A stretch of DNA of 64,000 nucleotides, taken from positions 178,129-242,128 of the forward strand of contig BFEA01000246.1 of the NCBI GenBank assembly GCA_003427395.1, read 5' to 3'. The notes beneath the pieces are model-generated. The model worked only from the letters and a program-made list of their open reading frames with translations. It did not search any database and was not told the DNA's origin. The stretch comes from Chara braunii. Lineage: Eukaryota > Streptophyta > Charophyceae > Charales > Characeae. Shown here in pieces: positions 56,546-64,000 of this stretch. Position 1 is the first letter of the stretch, and each line of letters opens with the position of its first letter. Made by a program: the position numbers and the translations under genes.

Positions 56546-59500
56546 GGGGGAGGGCGGGGGGGGGGAGGACGGCCCCACATTCTATTTCATATCACTACGT
56601 AGTGCAGCACCACAACCATCCACAAAACGGCCCCACACGTCGCTGGTGTTCAAAACCCTAGCCTCTCGCATACTAGGTCATTAGGCAGTTTAGAGCACAA
56701 ACAACCACAAGATCGCCCAAGAAGTGGGACTGGGACTTGAAAACCCTCGGGACCCATACCTCCGTGAAGGGAGAATCAGAGTATCAGATCCCAGACGACT
56801 ACGAATTTACCAAACAGAATGCACAACTGATTTTTCCAAACAATCCCATATGCCATGCATCAATCAATCCCGCAAGCAAATAGGAATCGGGAGACTAGGG
56901 CTCCTCGGGAAGCATCCACCCTGCCAGGAGGAGCAGCTGTTGGTGGCAAATTTTATTGGTTCCTTCTGGGACACAATTCAGGCCGGACCGACACTGAGGG
57001 CAAGCTCGCACCGAAGTGGTAGAGCCAGAGGCATCAGACGTGTCCTCCATCCTTTCAGGAGCAGCTGCTGGCAACATACTCTGCTAGCGGCTTTTGGGCG
57101 ACATACTCTGTCCGCAGCTGATGGCGACATATTCTGTCGGGTGTCCGCAGCTGTTGGCGACACGTTCCATCACCGCTCACAAACACGAGCGTGTGTTTGT
57201 GAGTACTGATGGAATACGTGCAGTCGTGGTACTTGTGGTCGTCAGTGCTAGATGGGCACTGAGGACATACTCACACACTGGGACTTCCTATTGGACCGTG
57301 CTACTTGTGGTCCCATGCATCCACGAAAGTGCCGGCGTGAGTATGCCTTACCAGTCACTGCCACTGAGCCTTCCCTTTGTGAAAGACAGATATACATCCA
57401 GGAAAGAGCCTTTTTTTTCTTTTTTTTTTTGAACATCATTCAGTATCTGCAGTTAATGGTATACTGATCCGATGCCACAAGAGGTGAGCCATCATCACCA
57501 TCCTGGCATCCTGTGATTTCTTCCATCTTTCTCCAATACCCCTTCCTCCCCCGAAGAAGTCTCCAAGCCGTTGACAGCTTGAATTGAAGAGGGGTCGACA
57601 AGCTCTAGTCCTTCCTTCCATATATAACACATGCAGAAGAGTAGTGTCCAGCTTGTGAGCACGCACGCTAGGCTGTGTGCGACTACATGACTGATCGATA
57701 TTCATTTCCCGCTTTTCACAGGGCTCTCGCCGCCACCTTGGAATCTCTGTGACCATACTATACTTTTCATCTCACATTCATAAAAATATTATTTTTGATC
57801 TGACATTTGTGAAGTCCACGGTTGCACCGATGGAGAGGTCGACCGGGTCGATAGCGGATTGGCATGTACCCCAACAAATTCTCCATTCGTCACATTCGAT
57901 GCATTTTGCTGCCTGACGAGAAGGCACACGTTGAAGTTGCAGAATTGCAGCTGGCTGCTCCATTTGTCAATTTGTCTTTCATTGCAGAAAGAAAAATACG
58001 GTCCTCCCCCGCTTCAAGGCCATCAACGACCTCCACGGATGCGTCAACATACCACACTATATACGCAAACGGACCAAAGACTCGAAACTCTCCCAAGTTG
58101 TGTAAAACTGCCTGTGCTTCCCTTTGCTCGAGCGCGGTGTTGCTTCGGCCCTTTCACCCAACAAACAGCGCCACAGGTCTCATCCCTTTTCTAGCCGTCC
58201 CTGAGAATGCTCCTGAGCTTCACTCTGACTGAGGCCCTCACTTTCTTCTGCCTGTGAACGTAATGTCCCACAAAACGGACAGTCCCCCAGTCCCACAGCA
58301 CTTGCTGTCCCACAGGCTTCTTTTGCCTGCAAACATCTACGATCCCATAACTTTTACTTCTCAACTGGCATGCTACAACCACATCAAATGCATCATCTGT
58401 TTGGAGTTCCTACTCCTCCCTGAAGCTCTGATCAGGGGTAAGCTTGGAGCACTCAACAAGGCTATCTCATGTGTTCAGCACATATGTCATTCCATGCGTT
58501 GAAGGTCACAAGTTCAAATCCTGTAGAACGACGACTTCTTCGGGAGAGCAAAGCGTAGTAATACGTCAGCTTCTGAAACGAACACTGAATTGGAATTCAT
58601 CCATGGAGCAAAAGGATCTGAACCATCTTGCAGTGTTCCACAGAGCTTACTTCGCATAAAGTCCCGGGTACTACACACTCGTACATGAAAAGCAGCAGCA
58701 TTCTTGAATGAGGTAATTCAATGATTGCTTTTCCCACCTCCATAGATACCGAGCAATCGAGTGCTGTACACATCGGCTTCGCATGAACAACACACAATGT
58801 TTTCCGGAAGCAGCCGGTACACGCGCTTCGATGTATGGCCCGTCAATGGTCCAGGCATCTGAGAAAAAACAATGGACCTCTCCGGTCGACGAGCGCACAA
58901 ACATTATTCACCGGATGAACTAAACCCCCACGATCATTGAGACAGTAAGAACCAAATGGACATCCACGATCCTCGCAACGAGGGGAAAACCTTCGGCATG
59001 CAGACGATCCAGAAATTGAGAAAAGAGGGTTGGGTGACCAGAGGGAAGAATGATGAGGGGTTTGCGAACAAGGACTTCTTTGAAGAAAAGGCAAAGAAGG
59101 GGAAAGATAGAGGGGAGAGATGTAGGGCTCCAGTAAACATCAAAAGCCAAACTCGTCATCGGCAGGAAGAACGTGGAGCATAATGATCAGAGAAGGCATG
59201 ACAAATCCAAGCATGGGAAAAAAAGGCACCAAGGAGAAAGAAGATACCAAAGAAAGAATGGGAGCGACAAAGAGGAGGAGAGAAGTTACACGCCAGTAAC
59301 GACTAAGGGCATACCCTTAGTCATAATTTTTTTCCCTGAATCGATATGGCGTCAACGGCTCCCAGATTTCAGCCTGAGTAGTCCCAGCCTGAGCCTGCCC
59401 AAAGGTATTAAAAACATACTTGCGGCGCATCACATGCACCCAGCGCGCACGCGCTTTGCGTGTCCATCATCATGCTTTTTATACTATGAAAAAGAATGAC

Positions 59501-59776
59501 GATGACCCACACAAAGGGCGTGGGCACACCACAATGATCACACCCAGTTTATACATGATACAGAGGAACAAAGCAGCAAGGACAAACATGTGGCCAGTAG
59601 GGGAGATCGACGATGAGAGGAGGGTGGCTTTGGAAGGTGTGTTGACTGGGAGAAAAGGTTGGTAAGTGGATGGAGCAAGAAGAGGGAGATCGACCGGGGA
59701 AGGAGAAAGAGGTAGCGAAAAAAAGGGATTGGGAGAGGGAATCGAATCGGAGGGTGGTGGTGCTCAGAATGCCCAC

Positions 59777-60079
59777 CTTCGTGCTGAGCTGGTTCGCAAT
59801 GTCTAGGATATCTTTGGCAAGGCTAGCCAACCTCTGCTTGCGTGGCAGAGTCCTATCTGCAACCAATTCACGGCCAATGGAGTGTGAACTGCATGCCACT
59901 GGCTCCGGGGATTCCTCGATCGGTCGCACATGGGTGGAGTCTGCCCACACAAAGTTGTCTGTAGTTGGGAAATACACAAGAACATACAACTTCCCCGCAT
60001 AAGCAGGTTTCGCGCGAACTATGGCCACCGATGCATCTTTGGGAGACGCACAAATTGCAGGCTGCCATTTGCTCCGCCA
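59777..60079 (-). CDS. SUVR5: SUVR5-like gene, N-terminal conserved exon (101 codons)
   Basis: Starts with WRSKWQPAIC after a CCAG acceptor and ends NQLSTK before a GTGGGC donor; 303 bases, phase 0 at both ends. Landmark residues are YVLVYFPTTDNFVWAD, VRPIEESPEPVA and a basic LPRKQRLASLAKDIL stretch. These parallel the family block with WRGKWQ, FFPHT..Y.WAD and a following helical segment that precede the zinc-binding part of SUVR5. The molecular role of this block is not known to me; it is a family signature rather than a named catalytic domain. The reading frame stays open upstream into a (CA)n tract encoding His-Thr repeats, which I treat as intron because of the acceptor site. Confidence 0.85.
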
Positions 60080-60135
60080 CTGGATTGCATTACAAACAAC
60101 GAGACATGTACGTACACACATGTTAATATGATTTC

Positions 60136-60137
<2 letters not shown>

Positions 60138-60211
<74 letters not shown>

Positions 60212-60247
60212 TGTGTGCGCGCGCGTGTGCGTGTGCGTGTGTGTGTG
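60138..60247. repeat. (GT)n microsatellite
   Basis: More than 50 GT units, ending in gcgcgcgtgtgcg, 100 bases before the hammerhead-like units. Confidence 0.95.
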
Positions 60248-60344
60248 AAGCCCCCATTCTACAATGCCACATGTATGCACTCACATGTTGATATGATCCA
60301 TATGTGAGTGTGTTGTCATGTTTGATATACACAACTCCACAAAG

Positions 60345-60466
60345 AAAAGCACGGTTGTGCCAGACTAACTGACTGCTGTTTCATCGGACTATACACACAA
60401 AAAAAGCACGACTGTGCCAAACAGACTGTTTCGTCGGACTTTCACCGACTCATCAGGAGGTTGAAC
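60345..60466 (-). ncRNA. Hammerhead ribozyme-like motif with truncated second copy
   Basis: Minus strand: CTGATGAG (60449-60456), GTCGG/CCGAC stem II, CGAAAC (60428-60433). A second copy at 60345-60395 retains the GAAAC side but has lost the other core half. It shares acaactccacaa and gcacg.ctgtgcc with the 38.5-kb copy, and likewise follows a long (GT)n. Confidence 0.5.
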
Positions 60467-61265
60467 CTGGACAGACAGTCTGCCCAGGATACATTTGACT
60501 GATGGATAAGGACACTCGCCACGTCACCCGAAGTTAGTGATACTCCTGAGAAAAGTGGTATCGACTTTACTCACACGAACGCTGTGTGTGTGTGCGTGGA
60601 TCACATTGTTGGTGCGCATTACAGTGCTAGTGTAGGGTAGAACACACAAAGATGCGAAAACCGCAAAGAAAAGAGAACATTTTTTGCAGTATCCGATAGG
60701 CAAAACAACATGCATTCAGGCAAAACCATGGCGCAGCCCTTGTGCACAATAAACCAACATACACCCCACCCCCCGCCACTGAATGAAACAATGGTCTGAT
60801 GAGCTTGACAGAAACTACAGCCGCATTCTTCGGGAGACCAAGCTTGACTGCGACTACAGCCACAATCGTGAGAGGGGTGAGGTAGGGTTGACGCAGGGTT
60901 GGGTGGGAAGGGGAAGGGAGAGGGAAAAGGAGAACAGGAGAGGGAAAGGGAGAACAGGAGAGGGAGGGCATCAAAACCTTTTTCTTTTTTTTTTCCTCAG
61001 ACTGAATTGAATCATTGAAATAGAATCAGAATCTTTTTCTGTCAGTTCTGGTCAGGGTGGTCACGAGGCCACCTAAGAACGACCAATGCAAAACGGACAG
61101 CATTTCCATTGCCTCCCTCCCTTCCCTAACCCCTGAAAAGAGACCGACAACTCGCAAAACTGACTGTACATCTGGTTCCTAGCCTGGATGCCAAGAAATC
61201 CCTGCCTTGAAAGGTGGCCTCTCTGCGATTAACGATCACAGAGCAACCAGCCCCTCGCCCCCCGC

Positions 61266-61270
<5 letters not shown>

Positions 61271-61301
<31 letters not shown>

Positions 61302-61304
61302 TCT

Positions 61305-61349
<45 letters not shown>
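61271..61349. repeat. (CT)n-(GT)n compound microsatellite
   Basis: CT units switch directly to GT units. Confidence 0.95.
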
Positions 61350-61469
61350 TGTGTGTGCTGCAACCAGTAGCAACCAAAGTTGGCCCCAAAATTCCCAAAT
61401 CCAAATAACAGGTCCTTTGTGGTGTTCGCACCACCAATAGACTTGGATGCAATTGCATTTTGAACTCAC

Positions 61470-61572
61470 TGTAATGGCCTCTCCGCTTTCCAGAGGCTTG
61501 TGCAACCACACAGGGCGGATCGGAAATCCAGCAGACCTTTCTTTCCCCATTAAACCCCACCAATACCCCACC
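61470..61572 (-). CDS. SUVR5: SUVR5-like gene, tentative upstream exon
   Basis: Short open stretch ending in residues LHKPLESGEAIT followed directly by a GTGAGT donor, phase 0. The next recognised exon starts at phase 0 with WRSKWQPA. The joined ESGEAIT-WRSKW resembles the SGE...WVKWRGKW block of land-plant SUVR5. A TGCAG acceptor at 61573-61577 would start the exon one base before a codon. An in-frame ATG lies near 61550, so this could be a first coding exon instead. The residues upstream are not recognised. The donor is good; the start is a guess. Confidence 0.4.
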
Positions 61573-61639
61573 CTGCAACTGCAGCGCCTTTGCTGCCTGA
61601 AGGCACACCCAGGCATGCCTAACTTCAGTGATCTATTCA

Positions 61640-61805
61640 TAATTCTCAATTTCTCATATACATATATAGACGCAGAGAGAACTGCTGCCCGGTGAACCGC
61701 GGGCACAAAGGGAGAACAGGACAGAATAGGGAGGGGGCTGTGGCATACTGTTTCGTTAGAGTTTCAATGATTCGTTGCAAGAGGTTGAACTGTTATATGT
61801 ATAGT
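61640..61805 (-). repeat. Decayed hammerhead-like unit
   Basis: Same unit type as 574-846 (gcccggtgaaccg, gggctgtggca, tactgtttcgtt, gaggttgaac), bordered by (TA)n-like sequence. The CTGATGAG half is mutated, so it is a relic. Confidence 0.55.
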
Positions 61806-62327
61806 CACAGATAGCTTATGATGGGGTGCGAACCTGCTGCAGTCTGTTTGCAAGAGGGTTTTCCTAAGAGACATTTTACAAACCAGAAAGGGGGGGGGGG
61901 GGGGGGGGGGGGAACCACGACTCCGTCTCTGGCGGCAAAACATGCCGAAAATTGAAATCGATATGTTTTCCTTCTCCGCTTAATGGCCTAGTTGCACTAC
62001 TCACCATCCGTCACATTTCGTGGCGGATTCGTGGAGAGTGGAAAATATGAGAATCGTGTCGAACTCGAGGCCTGGTTGCACGTACTCGCCACGAGATTTC
62101 TTCTACAGAAACGTTAAAAAAAATTATCCCCCATGTCGACTCGTGAAGCCCTGCACTCTCCAGAAAGCTGTTTTGTGGCGAGGTCCGAAGACCACCCTCC
62201 ACAAACCGCCGTGCACAGGCGGGGAAACTGAATTCACTCTCCACAAGTTGTGTCGACGGTGTGGCGAGTAAGTGCAACCAGGCGCCTACTGGCCAAACTT
62301 GGCCTATGGCGGTAATGCAACTAGGCC

Positions 62328-62518
62328 CTAAACCTCTAGTACACGGCCCCAGCCTTGCAGAAAAAAGAACTCGTCGCATACTCCGGAAATTTCAGGGCCA
62401 GCGCACCGTTGATCAATTTCGTCAATGGCTGACGTTGCGTTGATGTTGCGTTTCGGCCCTCCAAAACTCACGGTGAGGGACCCGTGGCCGATGTACGGCC
62501 GTGTACTGGTCATTTAAA
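62328..62518 (+). mobile_element. GGTGGTTTAA-type element, diverged
   Basis: Left ctagtacacggccccagcct, right gccgatgtacggccgtgtac followed by tggtcatttaaacc. Internal sequence has diverged. It lies upstream of the tentative first SUVR5 exon. Confidence 0.45.
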
Positions 62519-62899
62519 CCACCAGCAGTTTGGACGAGCCTCAGTTCAAAAACTAACCCCCCCTCCCCCCCCCACACACACACAAAAAAAAAGCCAAAAC
62601 AAAAAAACAAACCCCCCAGGCCTGTCCAGCCTGAAATGTCACTCCTGCCAGGTCACACCAGCTTGGATTGAAATATGCATTTGTTTCGGCGTGAAAACGC
62701 AAAAATCATGGCCCAAGGCCCCAAATCATTTTCATTTCTCTTTTAATTATTTTCCCTGACGCGGAGTCACCTAAGGAATATACCTTAGGTTATTTTGGGG
62801 ATTTTTTTGTCACTGGAAATGATAATTAAAAACCGCCAAAATCAGGGTAACAATCGCCCTGTCAAAATACATCTATTTCTCATTCACTCGTGAAACAGA

Positions 62900-63232
62900 A
62901 TTTCACCCATTGTCAAGCCCCCGGTACACCCCTTTGGTCCGATAGGCCTAAGCAGTATCTTCTTACCGCGCACACTGGTCAAAGGACTGATTTACCTTCG
63001 GCCATAACATCCTCAAGTTCACACTAGACTTTTCCAGATGCATCTGACCTCAATTGCAGCCAGATAATTTCACACATTGTCAAGCCCCCCGTACACCCCT
63101 TTCGCTCGGTAGAGGCCTAATAAGCAGTATCTTCCGCACACACTGGTAAAAGGCCAACTTAGCTTCGGCCATAACATCCTGACGTTCACACTAGACTTTT
63201 CCAGATGCATCTGACCTCAATTACAGCCAGGT
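62900..63232. repeat. Two tandem units of about 167 bp
   Basis: Both units run from atttcacacattgtcaagcc, through gtacaccccttt, aagcagtatctt and cttcggccataacatcct, to ctagacttttccagatgcat. They differ by small indels. Confidence 0.8.
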
Positions 63233-63433
63233 ACAGGCAGTCACAGCCAGTTCTCAATAAGAAGTCCCTAGTCCAACCACGCCATTAGCTAGCAAACCAC
63301 ATCATGGCATGCCACATTTCTTCTTTTTTTTTTGTTCTCCTTTTTTTCCTTTCTTTTGTTTTCTTTTTTTTTTAACATGCCAAAAATTCATCACATTCCG
63401 ACTCTTCCAATTCTTCTTCCCTAATTTCCAATT

Positions 63434-63566
63434 CTTCTTTGCTCTTCCACAACATAGGGCCTCACTCCACTACACAACATTCTACTTGTGTCTGGACTTN
63501 CTTCTTTGCTCTTCCACAACATAGGGCCTCACTCCACTACACAACATTCTACTTGTGTCTGGACTT
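63434..63566. repeat. 66-bp duplication across a single N
   Basis: 63434-63499 and 63501-63566 are identical and separated only by the N at 63500. This is the pattern of two contig ends that were joined without merging their overlap. Confidence 0.85.
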
Positions 63567-63630
63567 CATCCTCACCCAGATACATTTGAATTTTGACTTC
63601 ATCCTCACCCAGATACATTTGAATTTTGAA
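63563..63630. repeat. 33-bp tandem duplication
   Basis: gacttcatcctcacccagat followed by acatttgaatttt occurs twice in a row. Confidence 0.8.
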
Positions 63631-64000
63631 ACGAATTAACATTTCGACTGTACGTTCGGATCAACCTAAAATTTTGACAATTTTGACTGGCTTGCGACGA
63701 CGCCGGTGTCCAGGTACAGTTAGAATGTTATGGATTCAGCGAGGCCCATTAAACTATTTTCGTAACTCTTTCGCCCAGTATTTTCACAACACATTTCCAT
63801 GTTTCATGGCTGTGCCCGGTCAGCACCCGCGGCAAAGTTCGTTCATTCAATTCATTTGTTTGCGTGTCGTTCAGGGTCAGGCACCACTGGTGCTATGTTC
63901 ATTGCTTGGAAAGCATGAAAGCACGAACACGTCCAGAACCGAGGTCACGTTCATGCTTCGTCGGCACAACCACAGCACCACCACTGGCGGCTTTTTCCCT

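Larger units (their letters stand above)
49625..59776 (-). other. Intron, 10.2 kb, packed with TIR elements, SINE and foldback elements
   Basis: Holds two TIR elements with 8-bp duplications (52292-53570, 55341-55570), a 470-bp SINE (53823-54292), a 645-bp inverted-repeat element (54458-55102), several GGTGGTTTAA-type elements, and unassigned sequence at 56700-59700. Within the latter, 57060-57170 carries degenerate 30-bp repeats ending in gcgacat. Open stretches on both strands near 57800-59300 show no family I recognise. Confidence 0.6.
60080..61469 (-). other. Intron: microsatellites and hammerhead-like copy
   Basis: Between the tentative first exon and the N-terminal block. It holds a (CT)n-(GT)n tract at 61271-61349, purine-rich sequence near 60890-60970, hammerhead-like units at 60345-60466 and a long (GT)n tract at 60138-60247. 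No other coding signal was recognised. Confidence 0.5.
11502..61572 (-). other. SUVR5: SUVR5-like histone H3K9 methyltransferase gene, 3' end outside window
   Basis: Overall extent of a single split gene. Exons listed separately join in frame at GT/AG sites and follow the order of plant SUVR5: N-terminal WRSKW block, Cys/His motifs, two C2H2 fingers, Cys-rich block, pre-SET and SET. Known of the family: SUVR5 is a nuclear protein that binds DNA through its zinc fingers and promotes H3K9me2 independently of DNA methylation. Seen here: about 8.39 kb of coding sequence over 50 kb. Absent: the exon carrying the rest of the NHSC motif, the catalytic tyrosine and the post-SET cysteines. I searched the minus strand down to base 1 without finding it, so it should lie further left. 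The start codon is also not established. The assignment to SUVR5 rests on recall of the family, not on an alignment. Confidence 0.88.
62519..64000. other. Upstream flank without recognised gene
   Basis: Apart from the tandem repeats at 62900-63232 and 63434-63630 this is AT-rich, low-complexity sequence. Earlier exons of the SUVR5-like gene may lie here or to the right, but I cannot recognise them. Confidence 0.4.

Noticed and set aside
57094-58240. Possible genes at 57.1-58.2 kb on either strand
   Set aside because: Short open stretches on both strands, partly made of degenerate repeats; no motif or splice pattern that I can support.
59549-59776. Continuation of the frame after the N-terminal exon
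   Set aside because: It follows a clear donor, has a Ser/Pro/Phe-rich low-complexity translation, and the next exon joins better at 49624.
60110-60280. His-Thr repeat peptide upstream of the N-terminal exon
   Set aside because: Translation of a (GT)n/(CA)n microsatellite; an acceptor site at 60080-60083 explains the exon start.

Overview
The window is nuclear DNA from a repeat-rich streptophyte, most like a charophyte alga. The evidence is one very long, intron-rich gene for a SUVR5-type (plant-lineage) histone H3K9 methyltransferase, a Ty3/Gypsy retrotransposon, tRNA-derived SINEs, U6 snRNA retrocopies, and abundant (CT)n, (GT)n and poly-A/G tracts. Chara would fit the style, but that is a guess; the sequence alone does not name the species.

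Layout. The SUVR5-like gene lies on the minus strand. I recognise nine confident exons and one tentative one, from 61.57 kb down to 11.50 kb: a tentative exon (61470-61572), an N-terminal SUVR5 block (59777-60079), two small exons (49526-49624, 46757-46867), a 3.4-kb exon with four Cys/His motifs (42244-45663), a 3.8-kb exon with two more Cys/His motifs, two C2H2 fingers and a Cys-rich block (21035-24874), two pre-SET exons (19898-20059, 17692-17808), and two SET exons (14404-14507, 11502-11636). All confident exon joins keep the frame. The last SET exon(s) and post-SET are not in the window and should lie to its left. The start codon is not identified. At least about 2,790 residues are encoded here, roughly twice Arabidopsis SUVR5 (about 1,380 residues as I recall it).

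Almost everything else is mobile or repeated DNA in the introns or flank of this gene: (1) a degenerate Ty3/Gypsy element with 1-kb LTRs (1.29-10.30 kb, minus strand); (2) six U6 snRNA retrocopies, most with target-site duplications and A-tails, one exactly at a 5' splice site of the SUVR5 gene; (3) hammerhead-ribozyme-like motifs in about 141-bp tandem units or beside (GT)n tracts, probably from Penelope-like elements or retrozymes; (4) four terminal-inverted-repeat elements with exact 8-bp target duplications and GC-rich subterminal short repeats; (5) two families of small foldback elements; (6) several tRNA-derived SINEs.

No bacterial-type operons, CRISPR arrays or rRNA genes are present. 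Single-N and 5-N gaps sit between near-identical direct duplications, so some tandem repeats are probably scaffolding artefacts. Two larger N gaps (885 and 409 bases) lie inside TIR elements.
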